This document shows positions 1 through 11,597 of a stretch of DNA of 64,000 nucleotides, in pieces; the first letter of the stretch is position 1; each line of letters opens with the position of its first letter. This stretch comes from Salvia splendens (taxonomy: Eukaryota > Streptophyta > Magnoliopsida > Lamiales > Lamiaceae), in contig NC_056034.1 in assembly GCF_004379255.2 (NCBI RefSeq), positions 5,892,501 to 5,956,500 on the forward strand, read 5' to 3'. The notes under the pieces were generated by a model. That model saw only the letters and a list, made by a program, of their open reading frames with translations, had not been told where the DNA came from and ran no database searches. A program made the translations under genes and the position numbers.

Positions 1-478
1 GAGTGTTTGAGTGTGAAAGGAAGATGAAGGTGACTTGTATGAAAAAATATGAGAGAAATATGAATGAGAGATAATTTGATGTAAAAAATGGATGATGAAT
101 TTGGTCACGTGGGTATTTATACATGATTTTGGGATAAATGTTTTTTTTAAAAAATCAAAAATTTTGAAAAAAATGGTTGAAAAACGGCTATATTCTTGGG
201 AATCTGAAAATATATATATTTTTTTTATTTTTTGGATAATTTTTTATTTTTTATGAATTAAAAAAAATTAACGAAATAAAAACGAGCTCAATCGCGTATG
301 GGGCGATTGGGCGTCACCGCCCAACCAGAAGCCGCCATGTCGCCTGCTCTTCCGCAAGAGCATGTCCGTGCCGTCGGCAAGAGCATGCTCTTCGGAAAGA
401 GTGCAGTGGTGAGCATGACTCTTGTCGTGCCGTAGGCACAACACCTGCTCTTGCGGAAGAGCACCACTGCAGATGCTC
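1..478. mobile_element. PIF/Harbinger-type element, right end only
   Basis: The right terminus matches, with two changes, the inverted repeat CCATTGTGGATGCTC seen on other elements in this window, and is followed by TAA, the usual 3-bp target of PIF/Harbinger elements. Positions 300-470 are GC-rich and hold inverted copies of a GCTCTTGCGGAAGAGC-like motif. No transposase is visible. The left end lies outside the window. Confidence 0.6.
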
Positions 479-481
479 TAA

Positions 482-1252
482 GAAGTTCCAAAGCATTTTC
501 CAATGACTAATTTCGAAGTTCACTTTTAAAAATAGTATTATATTTAAAATATATTTAACTAGTTTAAAAAAATGTTCAGAGAGAGCAATAAATTCCACAC
601 TCTTTAGAGACAATTTATTATGACTACACTTTTCAGAATTTGTCTGCGGGACCAGCGCAAGTAGATTACACATTTCCACAAGGCCAAGAAAATAACAAGT
701 GACTGCTCTAAGTTATAAAGCACCATACCTATATGTATACTAAATATACACACACACACATATAATATGGCAATAGTAAATAGGGGTATTTGTATTCCAT
801 ATTTATGCACAAGTCATCATTTTCAGCATGGTTGGCCTATTTGCATCACATTCCCTGTGGCAACAACAATTCCATACCATCATTCATCCAAATTCAGTGC
901 CTCTTGTTTCTTTATATAGGGATCTAAATCTACATTCATTGATTATCTGTCCAAACATAATAAGTAGTAGTACTTATTATCAGGCAAACATAAATCTTGA
1001 ACCCCTTTTAAGCTATTTTGCTAAATTTGCAAAATAGGACAAGAATATTAATGTAATTTACAACAAATAAAGGACAAAAACACTGAATTGAAATATACAG
1101 TTATAAGCTTTACAGGGTTAGTAATATACTACTGCCACTGCCTTTAGCCCTAACCGAACCGTTTTTTTAGAAGACAACAACCTTGCTAACTCTTCGAGCT
1201 GCACTAAGGTATATGTTTAAGCCACCTAATATTTACCACAATGGCTAACTTT
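482..1252. other. Intergenic, 3' flank of the ACR gene
   Basis: AT-rich sequence with a short (CA)n/(TA)n tract near 748-765. It includes the 3' untranslated region of the minus-strand ACR gene. I see no gene or element in it. Confidence 0.5.
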
Positions 1253-3508
1253 TCAGGAGCATGATTTTAGAAGGCCTAAGTTGTAAAGGAATTTTTCAGA
1301 TCTTGAGCGAAAGATGCTACCTAGAGAGAATCCGCCACCTTGCTGAGGCGGTGAGATGGAGTACGCATCCTCCTTCACGTGCAGTATCGTCAGCCCGATT
1401 TCTTTCCTTACTGCCTCAATGGTCTCACTTTTGACAGTGTTTCCGGATGCATCAGTCACGTAGAAAATGTTCACTGCCTGTGTGCCCCTCGTTGTGACCT
1501 CAGCTCGGATGACTGAGAGACCATTTTCCCTGAATATACGGGTGCAATCCGACAAAAGGCCAACCCTGTCATCACTGCATAGTTCCAGTTTTATTCCCTG
1601 CATTAAACATATGTTAAGTCATGTGGGGCACTTTTACAAAGAGAGCAAGTGAAAATTTTGATGCAAAATTAATTTTTTTAATTGCACCTCAGATGATCTC
1701 CTCTTAATTGCTGCTTCGAGGCAATTAATTACGTGCTGTCTTTCCGCTTCTGAATTAATGGGGTATCCGTCTGTATGCCGAATGAAATATTCCTAGCGAA
1801 GTGAAGCATATGACAGTAAGACCGACAAGGATGAAAGCCAAGAACCAAATAAAGCTTTGCTGGAGTATTAATTGCATATTCACAAAATTAAATGCATTTG
1901 GCTGCTCTGCATATACAGCAAATTGTTACCTGTTGAGCCTCCGGCCCTTCAGCATTTATAGTTCCATGGAAAATCACGTATTGCATATCGGTTATGGTGC
2001 ATACTGTATCAAAGAGCAACTTAGGTCGATCCGGACAGCTCATGTTCACCACGGTGTACCCCTTTTCTACAAAGTTTTCAACAGCCACGAGGGGCCTGAT
2101 CCGTTCATCAGTCACGCTACTGACATTTAGATTGTCATAATCACGGTCAGCATACATTATATGATGCAGCCTTCTCTGAGTTTGAGTAGAACCAACGGAG
2201 ACAGCTGTATTGGCACTTTGCCATTCTTTGCTGCCTTTTAAAACATAGAGAAGAAGCTGCTTGATGTTATTAAGCCGATCAGGATCATCTATTGGCAATC
2301 CATTTGCTTCGTCGGTGATGTAAACAACAGAAGCCATTCTCGAGTTGTGTGTCCATACTTCTGCAGCAACTATATTACACTTGCGATCAGCAAGAACAGC
2401 AAAGATCTCTGATAGCAATCCTGGCCTGTCTGGACCAGATAACTCAATCATTGTATGCTCTGTAGCGGACTGCACACCAACAGACCTCTCCAGCGCTCGG
2501 AAGCTGCACCCTCTTGGTCCCAGGGACTGTAATATAGTAAAACAGTTGTTTCATCATACAATTGAAAATAATCAAGCAGCAAACACGAGTTGCTCAGATC
2601 TAATTATGCCACTATCTGTATTGCATCACAGAATCATGTGTTAACTGTTCAGATATAATCATGATTCCATTTTCCTGTGCCATTCATCTTGTGCACGATC
2701 TTACTTTTCACCAAATTCTGAACTGATGTACTACTAATTATAAGAACTAACAAGAAAAAACTGTGTTTCTTAAGCATTCAAGAACATACTCTCACTATTG
2801 AACAAAAAACTGAATTTAAAGAATAACTGGTTTTCAGCATTCCCTAAAGTCTCACCAACTTAACAATCTATAGTAATTATACAAATGAACGATTTACTTA
2901 TTTTTTTCAGGAAAAAAGTGGTTATATATATGAGTATACCTGTTGAACTTTCTCAGAAATGTTATCATCATAGACCTTATTTCCAAATTCGTCCGTGACA
3001 TGAAAAACTGCATTTCAGAATAGTAAAACAAGAAAAATAATCAGATTCCCAATCAACACAAATTGCAAAAAAAAAAAAAGAGGATTGAGGAATAATGACC
3101 ATCCATAAACCATCCCCCATCAGAAGAAATGTAAGCCCTCTTGATTTGCAGATTCAGATCAGTAAGAACTTGCACCACCTCCAACAGACACCCCCTCTTA
3201 TTAGCACTGTCAACCTGCAAAATTTCAGCCACAAATCACATCCTAATAAACCTAATTCCTCTCAAATCAAAGAGTTACCTTTATCAGCGTCGCCTTGTCA
3301 TCAAATGCATTGTCAATAGTTACCCTACACAAGAAAAAGATTCTCGAATCAAGACCCTCCAAATCGAATTTTGATCGAAGCACAAACAGAGAACGCACTC
3401 TCCAGCATGCATAATTGCGAATTGTTTATGCTACCTCGGTGGGTTAATTCTAGAAGCAAGCTTCTGGAACTCGTCATCAACTCTGACTGATGAAGACCAG
3501 TGATACAT
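1253..3508 (-). CDS. ACR4: ACT domain repeat protein, ACR4-like, 449 aa, seven exons
   Basis: Plant ACR proteins carry four ACT domains and are thought to sense small ligands, probably amino acids; no catalytic domain is expected. Exons, 5' to 3' on the minus strand: 3508-3435, 3324-3279, 3214-3100, 3007-2940, 2526-1930, 1792-1688, 1597-1253. All have GT/AG borders and phases agree, giving 1350 nt. ACT domains lie at about residues 36-100, 124-200, 256-330 and 336-410. Landmarks are [57 protein letters not shown] and [10 protein letters not shown]. The C-terminal tail with [16 protein letters not shown] resembles the ACR4/ACR6 group, and the length is normal. The start is the first ATG before the conserved N-terminus. 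The exon 3 donor (G|GTCATT) is weak. The exact paralogue number is my inference; the family is secure. Confidence 0.93.
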
Positions 3509-4204
3509 TTCTCGAAAAAAGATCAAACTTTTTCTCTGGGGTCAGAATTCACAAGTAAAAAAAATGAAAAGGGTCCTCTCTTTCTTCTTTCCGCGCGAAT
3601 GAAATCTTGCAGAGAGGAGAAAAAAAGGGTGTCTCTAGGCGTTGGTTGAGAAATGGGGCAGTGGGCTTGTGAGCTGTAATCAAGAGATTTTGGAGGGATT
3701 CTCTTTCAACACACTTGTATAATAAATGTAGGTGTCTCTGCTCTTAAACGACATTCCTTCTCGGAGAGTACGGTCACACACAAATTACTGTCAAAATTCT
3801 AGGTAATTACTTATTTTTACTTTCATCTAATTTTGCTTATGAGATTGGATTCTACCAAAATAAAATGAGCATGTAGTTAGCTTGGCATAGTTGGATCCAG
3901 TGGCATATCCAAGATTTTGAATTTAGAAATACTCATAAATAATTATATCGATTTGAAGTCTAGAAGTCCGAGCAATCGATAGTAGAAAAAGTATAGGATG
4001 AAGTTTATGAATAGATACGTAAAGCAAGAGTCGAATGCTCATGCAAAAGAGCGGTTCAAGTCCTCTTCAAGGCATGGTATTAACGATGCTCATTAAAAGG
4101 CAATTGACGTGAAACTGTTTAGTACTCCAATATTTAATGATGAGAATATTGTTTATAGTATGCTCTTTTGTGTGAATAGGAAGCTCATAAAATTTAAAAT
4201 TGTA
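3509..4204. other. Upstream region of the ACR gene, with a possible hAT-like end
   Basis: Positions 3509-3800 should contain the ACR promoter and 5' UTR; I find no convincing TATA box. At 3898 the sequence CAGTGGCATATCCAAG resembles hAT-type termini such as the one at 14702, and GGTTCAAGTCC near 4053 resembles a pol III B box. No matching right end was found, so this may be a truncated element. Confidence 0.35.
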
Positions 4205-4431
4205 TTCCACTCGTTCCATAAAAGAATATTTATGTAATGACATAAATTTTAATGCATAATTGATAATGTATGAGATGTACAGAAAGAAAAAGTGATTTGA
4301 ATATTATAGTGGACAATAATACTTATCTTACTATTAGAAAGAGGAAAATTACTATAAATGAAAATAGACTGTTTTTATAAAACATAGTAACAAATTTGAA
4401 AAGAGTGTCTACTTTTATTAGAGGGAAGAAG
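4205..4431. mobile_element. Stowaway-like MITE, 227 bp
   Basis: It is flanked by TA on both sides. The left end TTCCACTCGTTCC and the right end GAGGGAAGAAG are degenerate forms of the Stowaway terminus CTCCCTCCGTCCC. There is no coding capacity. Confidence 0.6.
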
Positions 4432-4768
4432 TATAAATTATATAATACAAATTCAGAACTCTACATATTTTATTCATTGGATGATGAAAAAATGACGGTA
4501 TATTAGACTATGTTTTCACGACATTCCGGACTCAACATGTGAAAAACTCACATGTTGATGGAAGAATGAATGAAACGAAGAAGAGTCCATGCATGCTTTA
4601 TTTTTTCACTTCTCTGCATTCACCCATTAATAATAGTTTTGGTTGTAATGGGAAGTTGTTGTGCAAATCAACACCATTGGATTAAAAGATCTAACGACCT
4701 CCGTTTGGCATTTGTTCTACGTTTAAGAATGGTTCTACGTTTAAGAATGGTTCTATCTTGATCACAAT

Positions 4769-4812
<44 letters not shown>
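4432..4812. repeat. Remnant of a (TA)n-seated element and (TA)21 tract
   Basis: Positions 4771-4812 are pure TA. The preceding sequence ends GATCACAATCC, which fits the terminal pattern of the (TA)n-seated elements described below, so a further family probably ends here; its left end is not clear. An 18-bp unit (TTCTACGTTTAAGAATGG) is repeated in tandem near 4713-4748. A 10-bp inverted repeat (TCAACATGTG/CACATGTTGA) lies at 4533-4559. Confidence 0.45.
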
Positions 4813-4816
<4 letters not shown>

Positions 4817-5101
4817 TTTGATCTATGCAAAACTATATTTAAATACAGAAACGCAGAACAATATCATACGTAGGGCACTTTTAGGTCATAGTTAGTTAAT
4901 TTTTAGGTCATGCTAATAAAGCATGACCTAAAATGATCTTAGCATGACATTAAACCCAAATATTATAATATGACCTAAAATTGCTTAATTATGACCTTCC
5001 GTGTTTTTGGTTAATTATTGACCATTAGATCATCTAATCCTAGGGCCAAGATTTGGGCTGCATTTCTGGATTTAAATGCATTTTTATTTTGATCATCTTC
5101 C
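4813..5101. mobile_element. (TA)n-seated MITE, family 1, copy a (289 bp)
   Basis: It starts GGGTTTTGATC right after a TA tract and ends GATCATCTTCC right before another. The ends are imperfect inverted repeats, both leading to a TTTAAATnCAGAAAnGCAG motif. Inside are several copies of the word AGGTCAT or its complement ATGACCT. The same 289-bp element recurs in the opposite direction at 9534. No coding capacity. Confidence 0.75.

Positions 5102-5129
<28 letters not shown>
5102..5129. repeat. (TA)14 tract between two elements
   Basis: Pure TA dinucleotide separating a family 1 element from a family 2 element; both element borders fall exactly at its edges. Confidence 0.9.
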
Positions 5130-5132
<3 letters not shown>

Positions 5133-6550
5133 GAGCGTTATTCTCCTTTTCACATCTTAGATCATTTTTCCTTCTTAATATTACGCGTTAGATCTAAGGC
5201 ATCAACGGATCAGATTGATTCTATAAAACTGGTTCCGTGTTGCATTATAGAAGGTGGTTGTATGCATTACAGGGTTATTATTGACATTTGACGGAAAAGT
5301 AACTGCCACATTTTGGTATCTGCGATGCACCACATGGTCACGAGTAATGCATATAATTGACTATATAATGCACAATATGTGAACTGCAATGCATACGAAT
5401 AAGATGTACCATGTTATGATGTTTGGACACACGTTTCTTGTTTCCCCTAAGGGTTTAATAAGCTTAGGGGCTAGGGTATAGTACGTAGACACGTATGAAA
5501 TCTTCACATGGTAACGAGTAATGGATATAATTGACTATATAATGCACAATTTGTGAACTGCAATGCATACGAACAAGATGTGCTGTGTTATGATGTTTGA
5601 CACACGTTTCTTGTTTCCCCTAAGGGTTTAATAAGCTTAGGGGCTAGGGTATAGTACGTACGCATTAATAACAAATTATAAAACGATACGAATAATTCAC
5701 CAAATTGTCACGAGTAATGGATGTTATTAACTATATAATGCACAATATGTGAACTGCAATGCATACGAATAAGATGTACCATGTTATGATGTTTGACACA
5801 CGTTTCTTGTTTCCCCTAAGGGTTTAATAAGCTTAGGGGCTAGGGTATAGTACGTAGACATTACTAACAAATTGTTGTTATTGGAATATACGTATGTGCA
5901 TTATTTGGTTTAGGTAGTGCATTATGTAGCTGTTAATTGTCATTATCTCAGTATATTATGCATTATTAGAGGTATTGTGTATATGGGTTAATCAACGGAT
6001 TGAAGATTACATACGTGCATTTAGTAATGTCTACGTACTATACCCTAGCCCCTAAGCTTATTAAACCCTTAGGGGAAACAAGAAACGTGTGTCAAACATC
6101 ATAACACAGCACATCTTGTTCGTATGCATTGCAGTTCACAAATTGTGTATTATATAGTCAATTATATCTATTACTCGTTACCATGTGAAGATTACATACG
6201 TGTCTACGTACTATACCCTAGCCCCTAAGCTTATTAAACCCTTAGGGGAAACAAGAAACGTGTGTCCAAACATCATAACATGGTACATCTTATTCGTATG
6301 CATTGCAGTTCACATATTGTGCATTATATAGTCAATTATATGCATTACTCATGACCATGTGGTGCATTATTCGTAGCGGTTTCCAGCCATTATTAGATTA
6401 CTATTGTACCCTCATAATGCACAAAATAGGACAAATAATGCAACACGGGATTAATTACCCAATGTTGATCTTGACCGTCCATTTCTCTAATCTAATGGCT
6501 GATATTAAGAAGGAAAAATGAGGAAATATAGGAAAAGGAAATGAATACAT

Positions 6551-6552
<2 letters not shown>
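5130..6552. mobile_element. (TA)n-seated palindromic element, family 2, copy a (1423 bp)
   Basis: Its borders fall at TA tracts on both sides. The left arm has three direct units of about 185 bp (near 5340-5480, 5510-5665 and 5700-5865). Each contains GCACAATNTGTGAACTGCAA and the hairpin CCCCTAAG-N11-CTTAGGGG. The right arm carries two units in inverted orientation (near 6020-6175 and 6195-6345), and a spacer separates the arms. Short open frames inside are not convincing. A fuller copy lies at 34351-35973. Confidence 0.8.

Positions 6553-6610
<58 letters not shown>
6553..6610. repeat. (TA)29 tract
   Basis: Pure TA dinucleotide that borders the family 2 element on its right. Confidence 0.9.
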
Positions 6611-6615
<5 letters not shown>

Positions 6616-8637
6616 AGAGTGGTGTTTAAGAAGTTAAATTGACTGCCAATTATATATATATGTCACTTTAGCTTGGCATGTCGCAATAAAAAAATATACT
6701 ACGAGAGTATTTGATTTTGCAGTTGCACATTAACTTAAAGTGGCCAAAATTTGGTCAAAGTCCAGCAATTACCATATGTATATTGATATTTTTCATATGC
6801 GGTGTGATTGAAAAAAATCCTTCTCCTTTTATTTAAGCTCGCCTGAATAGTACGTGCCTCAATAAAATAAACTTCAGTCAAACAAAAATAAATAAATATA
6901 CAACAAAGATGTGAAGGTTGGAAGATTTTGATTTTGTAATTAACGACGATAATAGTAGTTATGATTCTAATATTTTTGTGAGAATATGACAATCATTTTT
7001 CTAATTATATATAGTACCATCAATAGTGCTGTGTAACACGTAATAAAAGTAAAGTAATATATTTTGTGGGTGAAAAATAGTTTTCTTTTGTAATTTTTTA
7101 TGTTAGTTAATGCTGGATCATGTTTGGTTTTTCATAAATAGTTGTGCAAAATGAAGCTAAAGTATAGAAGAAAATTAACTAAAAGTGAAAGTTAAGTGTG
7201 CACTATTTAGTGGATAGAGTAAAAGGGTAGAGAAAATGCTTCGAAACGATGTTCATACACAATGTATTACGACGCTAAAGTAACCTACCCCGTATTCCCA
7301 GGAATGCTCAAACAAACAAAAGGACAATTGTACGAGAAATTGTAAAATGATAAAGCATACACTATTTTATGTCATAGATGGAATATGAATATCATAATTA
7401 ATGTTTAATTACTTACAAATAAAGTAGAAAAAAAAGAATAATAAAGTATACTTATTCTTGTTGCAAATATTCTAGTGATTTATGGTATTATTGTTATAGT
7501 CAATGAAAAATTTCGATGTACAGTATCTTCATAGAGAAACCAGAGATATGCTTCCTAGCATGAAAAGGAACCTCATTCCAACGATTTGATAAGAAATTTT
7601 GAATCTCTATGTTTTATGTCGTTACGTGGACCATATAGAACATCCAAAATAAAGCGTTCTTCCAAGAGTTTGAAGCTGATTGGGATATCGAGAGAAACCG
7701 TGTTTTTTGGCGACTTGAAACTTGGATTAGAGGATGGTGTCTGAATTTCCATTCACTATGGAGAAAATTGATGACTAGTGGAGTGACATTAGAGCTTGGG
7801 CAGATACAAGGAATAAAGAACACAACTAAACTGTTAATTACATGTAGTATCTCTTTTGGTGGTGAGCCCGGACACAACTTTTTGTTGGATCTTGTGTTAT
7901 TTACCAATTTTTTGGTATTGTTATCTTCTTGTTATACTGTTTGTGGCTACTGACTTGATGTGGTAATGTTTTTCTTCAGTCTGTTTATGTGAATTTCTGC
8001 TAAGCATCTTTGGCTTTGAGATTATTGTATTGGCATAAAAACATAGTATACTTATTCTATCGTATGTTTTGCTAATTGAAACTACAACACGTGAATCTGA
8101 TTTGAACAAAGGTATGTGGAAAATGGTATGTAATATAAAAGATTTACTAATTACTATGCTCACTTTTTTGAATGCATGTCTTCACACATAATTAATTAGT
8201 CATTTTTCCCCGTACATTCTTTTCTAATTTCTATTAATATTTTTAATTAGGTGTCATGTCTCATAGTTACCGAAAATGATTGCATATATTCACCGATAGA
8301 GTTGATTCATACAAGGAAACTCTTTTGTCTGCTCATTCTGGGTAATGTTTGCATATATTTAATCCAGTTTGCTTTTTTACTAATTTTCTTGTCCCCCAAG
8401 AGTTTGCATATATTTAATTCAGTTTCCCTTTTACTAATTTTCTTGTCCCATCTTTGAGCCTGCATAAGTTTGTATCCCCAATTCTAGAAATTAGAGATAA
8501 AGTTACACAAACATTTTATCCCTATTCTAATTTTGTGCTCAATATTATAAGGATTTGAACTCTATTATTTCTATGAATCATAGTCGAATATGGTAACTCG
8601 TTATAATCGTGAATCTTTTCAGTCTAAAATCATTTTT
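6611..8637. other. Intergenic; no recognised gene
   Basis: AT-rich. A plus-strand stretch at about 7600-7953 reads as open (ending LSSCYTVCGY) after an upstream stop, but I recognise no family. A direct repeat with unit TTTGCATATATTTAAT(C/T)CAG, followed by shared sequence, lies at about 8348-8450. Nothing else supportable. Confidence 0.4.
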
Positions 8638-9166
8638 TGTTGGGTTACAAACCCATCCCACATCGGATGAGGGAAGGAAGTTAGAAGGTGTATATAATTC
8701 CTGTCCAACCCCAATTAGTTTGAGGCCTTTTGGGAGTGACCCAAAAACAAATCCGTGCGGGCTTGACCCAAAGCGGACAATATCAAACTAATGTTGCAGT
8801 CGACGATCCTAACAAGTGGTATCAGAGCCCAGGTGGCTATGGGTTGTGCCTGGATGAGCCCCTGTTAGGGTCGGGCCCTGAAGGACTCAGAGTTAGAGTC
8901 GGGCCCAGGATGACCCAGGGGCCAGGGCTGGAACGACCCATGTTCGTGTCGACTGCGTTCCCGATGTGGTCTCGGTTTGAGGGGAGGTTTGTTGGATTAC
9001 AAACCCATCCCACATCGGATGAGGGAAGGAAGTTAGAAGGTGTATATAATTCCTGTTCAACCCCAATTAGTTTGAGGCCTTTTGGGAGTGACCCAAAAAT
9101 AAATCCGTGCGGGCTTGACCCAAAGCGGACAATATCAAACTAATGTTTCAGTCGACGATCCTAACT
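8638..9166 (+). mobile_element. TRIM retrotransposon (miniature LTR element), 529 bp
   Basis: Two near-identical 177-bp terminal repeats (8638-8814 and 8990-9166) begin TGTTGG and contain CATCCCACATCGGATGAGGG. Two bases after the left repeat comes TGGTATCAGAGCCC, the usual primer-binding site for initiator-methionine tRNA. A purine-rich tract (GAGGGGAGG) precedes the right repeat. The internal part is about 175 bp with no protein. Together these define a TRIM. Flanks are ttttt on the left and atttt on the right, so the target duplication is not clean. The last base of the right repeat is T where the left has A. Confidence 0.88.
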
Positions 9167-9533
9167 ATTTTGACAAATGATAAAGAGAAAGAAAAACACT
9201 ACCTTAAAAGGAGAATCTCGTTTGTCGATTTCTTGTCAAGTTGGGCAAACAATGTCTTTTAGTGCATTATTATGAAATTTGATTATTCATCTTAAATATT
9301 TTATTGAGGTGGAGAATGTACAATTATGCGATTATGTGACATTACAACTAATTTGGATTGCAACTTCAAGTGTATTGTGTGGGCAAGCAATTGGTAAATA
9401 AACAGGATATATATATTTATCATATATGTAAACAAAACTGGAAATATTATTATTGTCTCTGGAAATTACTGTGACATATTTGTAAAAAATCTGTTATAGT
9501 CATAAAGCTAACATTCATATATATATATATATA
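9167..9533. other. Intergenic, ending in a short TA tract
   Basis: AT-rich sequence without a recognised gene. TA repeats at about 9518-9533 lead into the next element. Confidence 0.5.
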
Positions 9534-9818
9534 GGGAGATGATCAAAATAAGTATGTGTTTAAATCCAGAAATGCAGACCAAATCTTGGCCCTAGGATTA
9601 GATGATCTAATGGTCAATAATTAACCAAAAACACGGAAGGTCATAATTAAGCAATTTTATGTCATATTATAATATTTGGGTTTAATGTCATGCTAAGATC
9701 GTTTTAGGTCATGCTTTGTTAGCATGACCTAAAAATTACCTAATTATGACCTAAAAGTGACCTAATTATGATATTGTTCTGCGTTTCTGTATTTAAATCT
9801 AGTTTTACATAGATCAAA

Positions 9819-9822
<4 letters not shown>
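9534..9822. mobile_element. (TA)n-seated MITE, family 1, copy b (289 bp, reversed)
   Basis: It is the reverse complement of the element at 4813-5101 with scattered differences and exactly the same length. It starts GGGAGATGATCAAAATAAG and ends GATCAAAACC inside TA tracts; the right tract is 9823-9876. Confidence 0.78.

Positions 9823-9876
<54 letters not shown>
9823..9876. repeat. (TA)27 tract
   Basis: Pure TA dinucleotide bordering the family 1 element. Confidence 0.9.
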
Positions 9877-9879
<3 letters not shown>

Positions 9880-11138
9880 GAAACTATTTTGGGTGATATG
9901 ATTCAAATAGGATCCTCCAGAAGCCCACGCCTTAGTGTTGGATTCTGAATAGATACACACATCTATTATATTATCGGATAATAATTCAAAAAGTAGCCAA
10001 TTATATAGTAGTAATAATTTTGCAAAAGAGACAAATAAGTTACGGTTGGTGCATAAAAAATATACTCTCTTCATCCAAAAAATATATATAGGCATAGAGT
10101 ATACAATAATAGGTTAAAATGGTGGGTCATTGACAATTATTTTGCAATAAAGAATATTATGTGAATAAGTTACAAGTAAATGTGTCAAAAAAAGAAAATT
10201 TGCACTCTTTAACTTGTAATTGTTTAATATAGTAGTATGACACTTGTTGCGTACTTTTTACTAGTGCTATAATTCGTTTCTTCTTCATCTTCAATTTTTT
10301 TTTTGTTTACGTACGATAAATAGGAACATGCAAAATTACTTTATGCAAATCTTATCCTAATTTACACAAAAATTTGTTTTTGGTTGTCCACCATATAAAA
10401 TCAAGCATTTGTATCAAATTTAAAATGGCAAAGCTCAATAGTGACATTGCAAATAGAGCCAACTAACCACTGTCAGGCTAAGTAGCAACACACAAATGGG
10501 CTAGCTGTTGAGATAACAAAGGAATTGCCTTTTTATATCCTCTCCATTATTTATATCTACTCATATATATTAGCGGCCAAATATTTGTGTTCGTTGTGGA
10601 TATGCTTAATATTAAGTAGACAATCCAAATCTTAAGCTACAAAGATTATTAGTTTTGAATTTTAACATTGGATAAATGTCTAATTAAATTCCCATGCAAA
10701 TTTCGACTGCGATACATATTATTATATGGAATCTAGAACTTTCACATCACACAGTTAGATTAATAGTGTTAGATTTGATCATCATATTCATATTCATGTC
10801 ATTTATGAATGTGTGGGGGCGGCCCCAACGATAAGAAAGAGGAATGAATATTCTAATTGTATGGGGTCAAAATATAAAATGACAGAATGATTATATCTAC
10901 CTACCCCCTCATCATCATTGATACTACATTAAATCAATATTCTTAGTGCTAATTAATTAAAGATGGGACAACACATTATTTTTATTCTTTAATTCTTACT
11001 CCGTTTTTACATGTGTGCATTTAATAATGTCATAATGTTGCTTATATCGTTCAAATAATTTTCAATCGGTTACTTATGTTTTTAAATAAAGCATATGTAG
11101 TAGTATTATAAATTCATTAGTTAACATATTAACAAGTT
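9877..11138. other. Intergenic; no recognised gene
   Basis: AT-rich. A Stowaway-like left end (TA followed by CTCTCTTCATCC) is visible near 10064, without a matching right end. No gene seen. Confidence 0.4.
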
Positions 11139-11144
11139 TAATTT

Positions 11145-11591
11145 GGAGGATTATGTTAAGATGACAACCCTTTTTAAAGTGACAACGCACCACCAATCTC
11201 GTGCTGCCACGTGACACGTTATCCAGCAATATTATGGCATATCCAGCAATATTCATTTAGTATGCGTTTACAGATTGCATGATAGTAATGGGTGGATTGT
11301 TGTGTAGATTGTTAAGTATTGTTGTATAGGCATATAATGTTTCAGTTGCAGTATATATATAGACAGATTGTTTTTTATACCGTTATTTTGTTGTATAGCT
11401 AATACATCAATACTCAGCACTCCAGACAGCAATCCAAGCAGTACTATCATGCAATTTGTAGAAATCCATCTAAAACACTTACTATGATATTGCTGGATAC
11501 TTCCCTAATATTGCTACATAACGTGCCACGTGGCAGCACGAGGTTGGTGGTACGTTATCACTCTAACTACGGTGGCACCATAATGCTCCCC
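11145..11591. mobile_element. 447-bp element with long terminal inverted repeats
   Basis: Both ends share an inverted repeat of roughly 100 bp containing CTCGTGCTGCCACGTG and a GCAATAT motif. TAATTT flanks the element on both sides (11139-11144 and 11592-11597), a likely target duplication. There is no protein. The superfamily is not certain; long arms suggest a Mutator-like MITE, but a 6-bp duplication is short for that. Confidence 0.65.
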
Positions 11592-11597
11592 TAATTT

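Noticed and set aside
314..679. 121-codon minus-strand open frame
   Set aside because: Crosses the terminus of a Harbinger element; composition of the first part is intergenic.
5800..5850. Telomere-like CCCTAAGGGTTT words
   Set aside because: They occur once per palindrome unit as part of a hairpin, not as a tandem telomere repeat.
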